DNA of 64,000 nucleotides from Thalassospira profundimaris (GTDB taxonomy: Bacteria > Pseudomonadota > Alphaproteobacteria > Rhodospirillales > Thalassospiraceae). Positions 9,801-17,351 of this stretch are shown here, piece by piece; the stretch's first letter is position 1, and each line of letters opens with the position of its first letter. The stretch covers positions 1 through 64,000 of the forward strand of contig NZ_JPWF01000003.1 in assembly GCF_003326675.1 (NCBI RefSeq), written 5' to 3'. Both the position numbers and the translations under genes were made by a program. Below the pieces are notes generated by a model. It was not told the origin of the DNA, made no database searches, and saw only the letters and a program-made list of their open reading frames with translations.

Positions 9801-10130
9801 ACGCTTGAAGATGAAACCGGCATCACCAATCTGGTGGTCTGGAACAAGGTGATGGAAAAATACCGCCGCGAAATCATGACGGCAACCGTGCTGGGTGTAA
9901 GCGGCAAACTTCAGCGCGAAGATGGCATAACCCACATCATTGCCGACAAATTGTTTGATCTGACGGGAATGTTGCAAGGCCTGACAGACAACACCAAAAT
10001 TGCCCGCAGCAACCACAACCACCCAAGGAATCTGCGCTGGGCAAGCGGGTTGGACAGTTTAAGCCAGTCACACGCATCCGAAACCCCAAAAGCCCCCAAA
10101 CTGAAAATCGACAGTCACGATTTTCATTGA
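6816..10130 (+). CDS. dnaE2: Error-prone DNA polymerase DnaE2
   Basis: A 1104-residue C-family DNA polymerase. An N-terminal PHP domain starts around YAELQVSSNFSFLRGASH. The palm domain contains PDIDVDFEHERREEV with catalytic aspartates. HVGGFVI and the conserved YGFPESHAASFA region follow, and a C-terminal OB-fold lies at about residues 960-1060. Association with ImuA/ImuB marks it as the damage-inducible DnaE2, not the replicative DnaE1. ATG at 6816 is preferred to in-frame starts inside imuB because it gives the normal N-terminus and a 4-base gap. The last 40 residues are poorly conserved. With the LexA box upstream, this forms a complete SOS mutasome operon. Confidence 0.96.
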   Translation: MTQRKPASATKSPEPAYAELQVSSNFSFLRGASHAEELVLTAATKGLHAIAITDRNTLAGVVRGHTAHGNYADRLHYIVGCRLDPMDGASMLCYPTDRAAYARLCRLLTLGKRRAPKGSCEIYVADIIDHKEGLSFIVIPPQVPDEAFRNSLPDLKRHFADQLWLSVGRFMDGFDSERLAFTEEVEANLGIPAVVTNDVHMHLRSRKPLQDVLTCIRHHCRIEDAGYRLFPNGERHIKSPGEMARLFPDHPHWLARTIEIADRCTFSLEELRYEYPDENDGSGEGTQERLTRLTWEGAAKRYPEGVPDKIKNLIETELKLIDELDYAPYFLTVHDIVAFARSKGILCQGRGSAANSSVCFCLHVTSVDPNEVELLFSRFISNARKEPPDIDVDFEHERREEVIQFIYDRYGRERAGLTATVISYRSRSAIRDVGKVFGLSEDTIVKLTKTIWGSSSKGAHDTMMRQSGIHPDEPRLKAVLDLAGELTGFPRHLSQHVGGFVITRGPLCELSPIANAAMADRTTIEWDKDDIDALGILKVDVLALGMLTCIRKAFDELRRHKNIHHDLASLPKEDKATYRMLEKADSIGTFQVESRAQMSMLPRLKPKSIYDLTIQVAIVRPGPIQGGMVHPFLQRRMGREKVEYPSRELEAVLKRTCGVPLFQEQAMQIAMVAAGYSGGEADNLRRAMATFKRTGTIGEHRDKFINGMLRNGYDMDFAERCFKQIEGFADYGFPESHAASFAILAYASSWLKCHHPDVFLCALLNAQPMGFYAPAQLVADARSHGVRVLEVDINHSFWDNQLEREMGRSAGYHAVRLGFRQVKGFGEFDALALISNRPTGGFQDIYLMARQTGLSPAALEKLAEADAFRSLGLSRREALWAVRRFGKGRKAPASLPLFEAAQNFNHNMGVSAEFGPEAPVDLPVMGPGEEIIEDYASLRLSLKGHPMSMLRDALGEAGICKANDLPAVRDGERLNHAGLAIVRQRPGTASGVVFITLEDETGITNLVVWNKVMEKYRREIMTATVLGVSGKLQREDGITHIIADKLFDLTGMLQGLTDNTKIARSNHNHPRNLRWASGLDSLSQSHASETPKAPKLKIDSHDFH

Positions 10131-10190
10131 GGAAACAAGATGTGGCTGGTGGGTGGGGCATCATAGTGCGGGGTAGCGATCTGGAGCGAC

Positions 10191-10231
10191 AAAAAAGGCA
10201 GCACCGGGAGACCCCATGCTGCCATCATTTT
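10191..10231. terminator. Bidirectional intrinsic terminator
   Basis: A 7-bp stem GGCAGCA (10197-10203) with TGCTGCC (10217-10223) is flanked by six A residues on the left and ATCATTTTT on the right. It can therefore end transcription of dnaE2 from the left and of the ABC ATPase gene from the right. It lies between these convergent genes. Confidence 0.8.
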
Positions 10232-10258
10232 TGAGATCAAGATCGAAACCCGGACCGG

Positions 10259-11290
10259 CTAATCAATTCGGTTTCCATCCTTGGCAAAAGCATGGACTGC
10301 ATTGGGTGAAGTCGTCAGTGAAATGCGATCAGCTGCGCGGACCTGCGTGCCAACCGGCTGTTCGATAATGATGGTGTCATGGCCTTTGATTTCTGCATGA
10401 ACAAGGCATGCGTTGCCCAGATATTCGACCAGCCGGACAGTGGCAGAGAGAATACCGTCGCCGTCATTAACGATCTCGAAGCTGTCCGGGCGGATGCCGC
10501 AATAATGCGCGTCTGCCGGAAGGTTCAGGTGGTCGCGCAAGGATGAAAAATCTCCGTTCAGTTCGAAGATGTTCATCTTTGGCGTACCAATGAACTGAGC
10601 GGCAAAAAGGTTCTGGGGGCGTTCATAAAGGTCACGTGGGGACCCGATCTGTTCAATCTTGCCGCCTCGTAGCAGTACGATTTTATCGGCCAGTGTCATG
10701 GCTTCGACCTGATCATGGGTCACATAGATCATTGTGCGTTTGAGCCGACTGTGCAGGTCCGAAATCTGGGTGCGCATATGAACCCGAAGTTCGGCATCGA
10801 GGTTCGATAGAGGTTCATCAAAAAGGAATGTTTCAGGTTGGCCGACAATTGCGCGACCAATGGCCACGCGTTGGCGTTGACCGCCCGAAAGTTCACGGGG
10901 AAAGCGTTCCGTAAGTTTGTCGAGCTGAAGCATTGTGACAGCCTCGTTTACGAGGCTGTCAATTTCCGCCTTGGGCGTTTTGCGGACCTTAAGACCAAAC
11001 GCAATGTTTTCGCGCACCGTCAGATGCGGATACAGCGCATAGGATTGAAACACCATCGCAATGCCGCGTTTGGCGGGTGCGATATCGTTCATCCGTTCGC
11101 CATCAATTGCAAACGTTCCGTCAGTAATGTCTTCAAGCCCGGCAATCATCCGAAGCAAGGTCGATTTGCCGCAACCCGACGGCCCGACAAAAACGCAGAA
11201 CTCGCCATCTTCGATGGTAAGGTCAATGCCCTTGATGACCTCAACCGGGCCATAGGATTTCTTGACGTCCTTAAGTTCAAGTTTCGCCAT
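10259..11290 (-). CDS. Carbohydrate ABC transporter ATPase (MalK/UgpC type)
   Basis: A 343-residue ATP-binding protein of the CUT1 (MalK/UgpC) class. It has a Walker A motif (GPSGCGKST), a signature LSGGQRQRVAIGRA, a Walker B ending in FDEP, and the extra C-terminal regulatory TOBE-like domain of about 110 residues (from about residue 230). It powers uptake through the two permeases encoded upstream. It is the last gene of a minus-strand operon, 3 bp after the FAD oxidoreductase gene. CUT1 ATPases are sometimes shared between transporters; a second one lies at 57650. Confidence 0.93.
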   Translation of the reverse strand: MAKLELKDVKKSYGPVEVIKGIDLTIEDGEFCVFVGPSGCGKSTLLRMIAGLEDITDGTFAIDGERMNDIAPAKRGIAMVFQSYALYPHLTVRENIAFGLKVRKTPKAEIDSLVNEAVTMLQLDKLTERFPRELSGGQRQRVAIGRAIVGQPETFLFDEPLSNLDAELRVHMRTQISDLHSRLKRTMIYVTHDQVEAMTLADKIVLLRGGKIEQIGSPRDLYERPQNLFAAQFIGTPKMNIFELNGDFSSLRDHLNLPADAHYCGIRPDSFEIVNDGDGILSATVRLVEYLGNACLVHAEIKGHDTIIIEQPVGTQVRAADRISLTTSPNAVHAFAKDGNRID

Positions 11291-11293
11291 GCT

Positions 11294-12913
11294 TTACTCC
11301 ACCCGTCCAAACAGTTCGAGCCGTGGTGTTTCCAGAATATGCTTCGGCCAGGAAAGCGGGATGTCAAAGCGCGTGGTCAGAAGCTTCTGGAAGTCTTCAA
11401 GCTTGTCTGCGGTTTCGCGCACTGCACGCGGGCTTAGGTCATTATCAAGGCAATAGGCCGCAAGCGCCCCGACACTTTCACCGATATTCCATTCAACCGG
11501 ATGCAGGCGATAACAGCCATTGGTGATATGGGTCGTGCCAATATTCTTGCAGGCCGGAAGCAGGTTTTTGACCCGTTGCGGGATCAGGCTTCCCAACGGG
11601 ATCTGGAACGGCCAGTTCGCGATATCAACATAGTTACGCGGGGCGGTGGAGGGATGCAGATCAATGCGATAACTGCCAACGCCAACCGAATCATGGAATT
11701 GTTCGGCCCCGATCAGACCTTCGCGGGCGTCAATGCCGACATGGTTTTCCGTAACCGTGAACAGGGCCTTGATGCGGCGACTTTCGCGGATATAGGGCGC
11801 AATCGTCAAACCATCGAGGGTGCCCATTGCATTGCCCGCCGGTTTCAGGCCGCGATAGCCAACGCCACCATCATGGCGGGGGGCTTCGGTCTGCATCCAG
11901 TACAGCATCGACAAGGAAAGCTGACGCGCGCCTTCAAGATGCTTTTTTGCTTCTTCCGGCGAAACGCCAACAATCGGACCATCGCAATAGTCAATCTGCG
12001 GCCAGTTCACCAGGCAGATGTCGGAGTTATATTGATCGCCGGTATGGTTGCAGCGATAGAAAATCCGGCGATAGTGCCAGTTGTCCGGGGCAAACTCGGC
12101 ATCGCTGTCACCGACAAACAGCGGACGGTTGTCAGGTTCCAGTGTCACCGGGTTCGGGCCAACGAATGAAAGTTGCAGATCAGGCCAGAAATCAAGCTTG
12201 TAGCTGCGCCAGTAATCATAGTCACGCGGACGTTCAATGGTGTGATCTTCGTCGGGGTGATAGCTCATTGCAAAGCACCAGCTGACCGCTTGCTGGTCAT
12301 TCGGGTCCGCATCACCTTCCAGCGCGGATGGTTCACCGGTTTCGGCCCGGCTTTCGGCGCCGATGACATGTTCGACATTGCCGAGTTCAAGCAAGTCGCC
12401 CAATTCGGTGGCGTCGACAAAATAGTCACCGGTCAAAAGCATCTCGCCATATTCAGCCGACATGACCGTGACCGAGGTAAAACTGTCATTCTTGCTGTCG
12501 ACCGCAATCGGTTTGGCATTCAGAAGGACGGTCAGCCGATCGGTTGCAAACCACGGGGCAAGCAGGGCATCAATGGCTGCGACACCGGCACGTGGTTCGG
12601 CGCAGATCGGCGAGACATTGCCACTTCCCGGATTAAGGTTTTCAGATGCGCGTGCCGCATCGGTCAACGGATAGTTCCGGCGATAATATTCGCGGATTTC
12701 CTGACGCAGTTGCTTGTAGCTTGCGGTCGAACCGTCGGTCTCGATCCAGGGGTTTTCATCTGGGGGGACGGCCTGCGTGGTCAATTGGCCACCAAGCCAT
12801 TTGAATTCTTCGGTCAGGATGACGCTGCGACCCATTTTAAGCGCTGAAAGCGCTGCGGCAACACCACCAAGTCCGCCTCCGATGATAACGATATCAGAGT
12901 GAAGTTCTTTCAT
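11294..12913 (-). CDS. FAD-dependent oxidoreductase (FAD_oxidored family) in a sugar ABC operon
   Basis: A 539-residue protein beginning with a dinucleotide-binding fold, DIVIIGGGLGGVAAA (GGGLGG at residues 12-17), and then WLGGQLTTQAVPPDE, typical of the FAD_oxidored (PF12831-like) family. No signal peptide is visible, so it is probably cytoplasmic. The start at 12913 is chosen because it begins the FAD fold and lies 2 bp after the permease gene; longer readings run into that gene. It sits between permease and ATPase genes of a CUT1 transporter, so it presumably oxidises the imported compound or a derivative. The substrate is unknown. Confidence 0.85.
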   Translation of the reverse strand: MKELHSDIVIIGGGLGGVAAALSALKMGRSVILTEEFKWLGGQLTTQAVPPDENPWIETDGSTASYKQLRQEIREYYRRNYPLTDAARASENLNPGSGNVSPICAEPRAGVAAIDALLAPWFATDRLTVLLNAKPIAVDSKNDSFTSVTVMSAEYGEMLLTGDYFVDATELGDLLELGNVEHVIGAESRAETGEPSALEGDADPNDQQAVSWCFAMSYHPDEDHTIERPRDYDYWRSYKLDFWPDLQLSFVGPNPVTLEPDNRPLFVGDSDAEFAPDNWHYRRIFYRCNHTGDQYNSDICLVNWPQIDYCDGPIVGVSPEEAKKHLEGARQLSLSMLYWMQTEAPRHDGGVGYRGLKPAGNAMGTLDGLTIAPYIRESRRIKALFTVTENHVGIDAREGLIGAEQFHDSVGVGSYRIDLHPSTAPRNYVDIANWPFQIPLGSLIPQRVKNLLPACKNIGTTHITNGCYRLHPVEWNIGESVGALAAYCLDNDLSPRAVRETADKLEDFQKLLTTRFDIPLSWPKHILETPRLELFGRVE

Positions 12914-12915
12914 TT

Positions 12916-13758
12916 TTAACCTTTCACGCCAGACATGGCGAAGCTTTCGACGATTTGGCGCTGGGCCAGAACGTAGACAATGAGCATGGGAATAACGGCA
13001 AGCGCGGTCGCTGCGAGTTGCAGGTGCCAAAGCGGCAGGCCGTAAGTATCGGTAAAGTTTGCGAGTGCCAGGGGAAGGGTGAACAATTCAATGTCATTCA
13101 CGAACACCAGCGGCTCGAGGAACAGGTTCCATGAAAACAGGAAGGTGATGATGCTAACCGCTGACAGGGCCGGTTTGGAAAGGGGCAGGGCAATCTTGAA
13201 GAAAACACCAAACCGCGTCAGTCCGTCCATGCGCCCGGCTTCTTCAAGCTCCTTGGGCAGGGCCAGAAAATACTGACGCATCAGGAAGGTCGCCATCACG
13301 CCCTGAGACCCGAAAAGCGGTAACAGGATCAAGGGCATATGGCTGTTCATCAGGCCCAGTTCCTTCATCAGGAAGAAGTTGGGAATGATGGTGACTTCTT
13401 CGGGCATCATCAAAGCCGATACCAGAACCAGCAAGATGAAGGCGCTGCCGCCAAAGCGCAGACGTGCCAGCGCATATCCCGCCATCGAGGAAATGAACAA
13501 TGTCGAGACGGTGACAACAATCGCGATATAGAGCGAATTGAAATACTGTCTGGCAAAGGGTTGATAGGCGAAAACGTCTGAAAAGTTTGACCAGTGCACC
13601 TTTGCCGGGACAAGCGACGAGGATGCAAAGACATCCGCCTGTCCCTTAAGTGCGCCCGAAAGCATCCACAAGAAGGGAAAGACAAATGGAATGGCAAGCG
13701 CGCAAAGGCCAACAATCCAGCATATGCGTGTGATTTTCTGCTGTGTTCTGTAGTTCAT
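12916..13758 (-). CDS. Carbohydrate ABC transporter permease (MalG type)
   Basis: A 280-residue inner-membrane protein with six predicted helices and the MalG-type EAA loop (ELEEAGRMDGLTRFGVFFKIALP, residues about 165-190) that docks on the ATPase. It is the second membrane subunit of a CUT1 importer. It overlaps the upstream MalF-type gene by 4 bp and is followed 2 bp later by the FAD oxidoreductase gene. Confidence 0.93.
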   Translation of the reverse strand: MNYRTQQKITRICWIVGLCALAIPFVFPFLWMLSGALKGQADVFASSSLVPAKVHWSNFSDVFAYQPFARQYFNSLYIAIVVTVSTLFISSMAGYALARLRFGGSAFILLVLVSALMMPEEVTIIPNFFLMKELGLMNSHMPLILLPLFGSQGVMATFLMRQYFLALPKELEEAGRMDGLTRFGVFFKIALPLSKPALSAVSIITFLFSWNLFLEPLVFVNDIELFTLPLALANFTDTYGLPLWHLQLAATALAVIPMLIVYVLAQRQIVESFAMSGVKG

Positions 13759-14654
13759 TTGCGGGCGGCCTTCAGTAACATTTGCACAATCGTCAACAGC
13801 AGGATCAAGGCGAACAGAACAACGGCAAGTGCCGCGGCGTAGCCGGTATTGAAGAACTTGAAACCTTGTTCGTAGATGTAAAACGCCAGAACCATTGTGC
13901 CGTTCTGTGGTCCGCCACCGGTCATCAGGTAAATATGATCAAAAACCTTGAGCGACCCGACCACCGTGATCACCATGATCACAAGCGTGGTTGGGGCAAG
14001 AAGCGGCCAGGTGATGCGCCGGAAAATCTCCCAGTTGCTGGCACCTTCAATGCGTGCCGCTTCATCGTAATCGCGCGGAATGGATTGCAGGGCGGCGATA
14101 TAAAGGATCATGTTCAGGCCCACGGTTTTAAGAACGCGGGTGAAGATGACAGATACCATTGCCCAATCAGGTTCATGCAGCCAGTTCGGGCCATCAATGC
14201 CAAAAATCGAAAGTCCCTGATTAACCGCACCGCTTTCATGTTGAAGCAAAAAGGTCCAGATAATCGCCCAGGCAACGGCGGAGGTAATGACCGGTGCAAA
14301 GAAAACAGTGCGAAAGAACACTGCACCCGGACGGGATTTTGACAGGGCAAGTGCCAGTCCAAGCGCCATTGCCATGTTGAGCGGAACCAGCCCGGCCGCA
14401 AAGACCAATGAATTGACCAGAACATCCCAGAAGGTTTCATTGCGGGTCAGTGCATCGACATAGTTTGCCATGCCGACAAAACGCGATTGCTGACTGAGCA
14501 GGTTCCATTCGGTGGTGCTGTAATAGAAAACGGCGATCAACGGGCCGACAAAAAAGATCAGAAATCCCGTCAGGATCGGACTTACGAAGAGCCATCCTGT
14601 TATGGCCTCTCTGGCCTTAAGCGATAGGGATGGCCCCTTGCGGACAGCGGACAT
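13755..14654 (-). CDS. Carbohydrate ABC transporter permease (MalF/UgpA type)
   Basis: A 299-residue inner-membrane protein with six predicted helices, a short cytoplasmic N-terminus and the EAA loop (DYDEAARIEGASNWEIFRRITWP). It pairs with the MalG-type subunit to form the translocation pore of a CUT1 importer. It follows the binding-protein gene after an 84-bp gap that contains a strong stem-loop. Confidence 0.93.
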   Translation of the reverse strand: MSAVRKGPSLSLKAREAITGWLFVSPILTGFLIFFVGPLIAVFYYSTTEWNLLSQQSRFVGMANYVDALTRNETFWDVLVNSLVFAAGLVPLNMAMALGLALALSKSRPGAVFFRTVFFAPVITSAVAWAIIWTFLLQHESGAVNQGLSIFGIDGPNWLHEPDWAMVSVIFTRVLKTVGLNMILYIAALQSIPRDYDEAARIEGASNWEIFRRITWPLLAPTTLVIMVITVVGSLKVFDHIYLMTGGGPQNGTMVLAFYIYEQGFKFFNTGYAAALAVVLFALILLLTIVQMLLKAARK

Positions 14655-14683
14655 GTTCGCTTCCTTCGAAGGGAAGGATGATT

Positions 14684-14719
14684 GCCTGCTATCGCTGTGT
14701 TGATCGGGCGATAGCAGGC
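14684..14719. other. Stem-loop between binding-protein and permease genes
   Basis: A perfect 12-bp inverted repeat, GCCTGCTATCGC (14684-14695) and GCGATAGCAGGC (14708-14719), with a 12-nt loop, lies 20 bases after the stop of the binding-protein gene and before the first permease. No T-tract follows in the direction of transcription, so mRNA stabilisation or partial attenuation is more likely than full termination. Confidence 0.75.
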
Positions 14720-14738
14720 GTAAGCAAGGATTGTACGA

Positions 14739-15998
14739 TCAGAGAAGTGGCGAAATGCCACTGCAGAGCTTTTTCATCGTTGCCGCAACATCGGCGTTCT
14801 TGGACCAAAGCGCATCAAAGTTTGGACGTGCTTCTGCTTCGATCTGCGGGAAGCGCTGATGGCTTGGGAGAACCGAACCGCTTTCAATCCCCTCGGCGAC
14901 GAAGGCCATTTTTTCCGGGGCAACCGCGGTATTGCTTGTCAGGAAGCCATCGCCGTTCAGCACCGATTTGCGGGCGGGAGGGAAAAAGGCCGCCATCTTG
15001 GCAACGTTTTCCTTGTTGGTCATATGGGCAAGGAATTCAGCCGCCAGTTCCTTGTGTTTGCCCTGTGCAAACGCAACTACAGCGGCCTGGCCAACGGTTG
15101 CTGCATCGCCAGCCGGACCGGATGGCAGTGGCGCAATGCCCCAGTCAAAGGTCGCATCGGCCAGTTTGGAAACACGTGAAATCTGGGTCACGGTCAAAGC
15201 AGCCTTGCCCGAGAAGAAGTCACCCTGTTCACCCGGTGGAACGGTGGAGCCATCTGCATAAACCATGTCATGGAACAGCTGAACGGCTTGGACAGAAAGC
15301 GGACTGTCGAGTTTGCAGCTATCGCCTTCCCAGGCGGAGCCGCCATAGGCCCGAATGATCGGGATAAGCGTGTGCCAGACGCGGCTTCCATATCCCTGGC
15401 CGTCAAAAGTTTCAAATCCCCAGACGCCTGATGATGCATCGCGCAGTGCCTTGGCATCGGACTTGAGTTGTTCCCAGGTCCAACTGCCGTCTTTTATGCG
15501 CTGATCCGGTGTTTCCAGCCCAGCGGCGTCATAAAGTGATTTGTTGTAGTAAACCAGAAACGGCGAAGTCGAGAACGGGATGCCATAGGTCGCATCGCTT
15601 GTTTCCCAAAGACCCATGGCGGGTTGGGAGAAATCGGCATAGTCATAACCATCTGCCGATTTAAGCGTGCCCGACACGTCGGCAAGTGCGCCCGCATCAA
15701 CGAAGGCAGGGGCCGAGTTTTCAAGCAACCAGCCAAGATCAGGGGCGTTGCCGCCCGCCATTTGCAGGGTGATTTTCTGAACATAATCGCCAAACGGGAT
15801 CGTGTCGAACCGAACAGTGACATCCGGGTGCGTAGCGGTAAAACTGTCGGCAATTTCACCAAGCATCTTGAGGTGGGCTTCGCTTCCGGTCCAAACCGTA
15901 AAGCGCAATTCTTCTGCACTGACGGTATTGGCCCCAAATCCCAGCGACGACGTGATCGCTGCGGAGTAAATTAAGCGCTTAATCATCAAGTCAGACAT
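14739..15998 (-). CDS. Sugar ABC transporter periplasmic binding protein (family 1)
   Basis: A 419-residue extracellular solute-binding protein of the family-1 (MalE-like) class, with a signal peptide ending at GANTVSA before EELRFTVWTG. It captures a sugar or sugar-like compound for the two permeases and ATPase that follow. The start at 15998 has GGGAGGA about 8-10 bases upstream; an in-frame ATG at 15986 is possible but less well placed. Codons 6-10 (I-K-R-L-I) are encoded by a perfect 14-bp palindrome identical to the one at the upstream lacI-type promoter, so this coding segment probably also serves as an operator. Confidence 0.92.
   Translation of the reverse strand: MSDLMIKRLIYSAAITSSLGFGANTVSAEELRFTVWTGSEAHLKMLGEIADSFTATHPDVTVRFDTIPFGDYVQKITLQMAGGNAPDLGWLLENSAPAFVDAGALADVSGTLKSADGYDYADFSQPAMGLWETSDATYGIPFSTSPFLVYYNKSLYDAAGLETPDQRIKDGSWTWEQLKSDAKALRDASSGVWGFETFDGQGYGSRVWHTLIPIIRAYGGSAWEGDSCKLDSPLSVQAVQLFHDMVYADGSTVPPGEQGDFFSGKAALTVTQISRVSKLADATFDWGIAPLPSGPAGDAATVGQAAVVAFAQGKHKELAAEFLAHMTNKENVAKMAAFFPPARKSVLNGDGFLTSNTAVAPEKMAFVAEGIESGSVLPSHQRFPQIEAEARPNFDALWSKNADVAATMKKLCSGISPLL
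15970..15983. promoter_or_regulatory. LacI-type operator inside the binding-protein coding sequence
   Basis: ATTAAGCGCTTAAT is a perfect 14-bp palindrome with a central CG, the classic shape of LacI-family sites. It covers bases 16-29 of the binding-protein gene. Including flanks, 17 bases (AATTAAGCGCTTAATCA) are identical to 17091-17107 in front of the adjacent LacI-family gene. Its position downstream of the start codon suggests roadblock repression or looping with the second site 1.1 kb away. Confidence 0.75.
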
Positions 15999-16026
15999 AT
16001 CCTACTTCCTCCCGATTATCGTTGGA

Positions 16027-17073
16027 TTAGATTTTTGTAAGCGTAGTGCCTGGGACGAAACCGCACGGAAGTGTGGCGGTGATGGCGGTGTGACCCGGCG
16101 TGCGAATCTGTGAAATCAGATTTCGAACTGCAAGTTCGCCCATCTCTTCGCGGGGGACTGAAATGCGTGTCCAGCGTTCAACGTCTTTGGATCTGTTGAG
16201 TGGTGCGGCAAGGGCGACAATGGAAATGGTTTCCGGAATGTTGCCATGTCGCGCCAAAACCTGTTGTTCCAGTGCAACGGCATGTTTGAATGTCTCGGTC
16301 AAAACAACGGTATTGCCGTCATCGAGGCATTTTTGTAGCCAGTTGGCATCAATATCGTCGGCGGCCAATCGTTCAACCGAAAGGGTTAAACCGTTGCCCT
16401 GTTTGTTTAGAAAACCCGCCTCGCGATCCATGTTCTGTTCGCGGACCTTGGTTGCGCCGACAAATTTAAGGGTTCTATGACCATTTGACGCACAACGGTC
16501 CACAACATCGGAAACGGCAGTGGTATAATCGGCGGCAACCCAGTTCAGGTCAGCGTCCTTGGTGTCGCGTCGTCCGATGGTGACGAACGGGAAGCCGGTA
16601 TCATAAAGCTGCTTCAGTTCGCTTTTGTCAGGCTCTTCGCCCAAAAGGATTGCACCATCGGCAACACCCATACGGTTTGCCCCGTTTGGGAAAATGCTGC
16701 GCGGGCCCTGTTCAAATGACGAGGATGTAAACAGCAACAAATCCTGTCCGAGCTGCATCGCGCCACGTTCAATACCCAGAAGGAACGGGTAAAAGAAGTT
16801 CTCGCTATCGGACGGGAAAATCGCCTCATAGGTGAAGACGCCAATGATGTTGCGTTTTCCACCAGCAAGCGATTGGGCGACGACATTGGGTGCATATCCC
16901 AAGGTTTCCATCGCTTCGCGGACGCGCTTCTCGGCTTCTTTGCCAACCCGGATGGTTTTGCCCGGTTTGGATGAAATTACGGCCGAAACCACTGCGGTTG
17001 ATACACCTGCCAAAGCGGCGACATCGCTTTGCGTTGCGCGTTTGGTGCGATTCTGGCCAGTGGTCACAGACAT
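16027..17073 (-). CDS. LacI-family transcriptional regulator
   Basis: A 348-residue regulator with an N-terminal LacI helix-turn-helix (TQSDVAALAGVSTAVVSAVIS, residues about 15-35), the hinge helix, and a periplasmic-binding-like effector domain. It lies 28 bp upstream of the sugar ABC operon on the same strand. Twin copies of ATTAAGCGCTTAAT, at its own promoter and at the start of the binding-protein gene, make it the probable repressor of both itself and the operon. The effector is presumably the imported sugar or a metabolite of it. Confidence 0.93.
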   Translation of the reverse strand: MSVTTGQNRTKRATQSDVAALAGVSTAVVSAVISSKPGKTIRVGKEAEKRVREAMETLGYAPNVVAQSLAGGKRNIIGVFTYEAIFPSDSENFFYPFLLGIERGAMQLGQDLLLFTSSSFEQGPRSIFPNGANRMGVADGAILLGEEPDKSELKQLYDTGFPFVTIGRRDTKDADLNWVAADYTTAVSDVVDRCASNGHRTLKFVGATKVREQNMDREAGFLNKQGNGLTLSVERLAADDIDANWLQKCLDDGNTVVLTETFKHAVALEQQVLARHGNIPETISIVALAAPLNRSKDVERWTRISVPREEMGELAVRNLISQIRTPGHTAITATLPCGFVPGTTLTKI

Positions 17074-17091
17074 TCTCCGAAACAGATTTTA

Positions 17092-17147
17092 ATTAAGCGC
17101 TTAATCAGATTGATTATGCGTATAATCATCTCGGGCGTGACTGTCAA
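17092..17147 (-). promoter_or_regulatory. Promoter and operator of the lacI-type gene
   Basis: On the minus strand a consensus -35 TTGACA (17142-17147) is followed after 17 bp by TATACG (17119-17124) as -10. Two palindromes overlap this promoter: TGATTATGCGTATAATCA (17111-17128, 7-bp arms around GCGT) on the -10, and ATTAAGCGCTTAAT (17092-17105) just after the likely start site. The second is identical to the site in the binding-protein gene. This layout fits autorepression. The rest of the gap up to 17351 must hold the divergent promoter of the ThDP-enzyme gene. Confidence 0.75.
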
Positions 17148-17351
17148 CGACAATGATCAACCTTTGCGTTGACGGTGGCTGAGCAGTGTTCAATCGAATT
17201 TGATTTTGGATGCTCTGCCAAGGTGGGGAGTTGCCAATCTTTAAGAGGACGACACTTCGTCGGTTGTTTGCGCCAATTGACGACAGGGTGTCTGTTGTTG
17301 CCGGACGGATGTGAGCGTCATTCTGCCCTTTTGCAATAAAGGGGAAGACAC

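Noticed and set aside
11501-12169. Long plus-strand ORFs opposite the FAD oxidoreductase
   Set aside because: Shadow of the minus-strand gene, caused by its codon bias; no domain is recognisable.
17143-17173. Inverted repeat GTCAACG-N17-CGTTGAC upstream of the ThDP-enzyme gene
   Set aside because: Seven-base arms with a long spacer partly overlap the lacI-type -35 element; too weak to call an operator.
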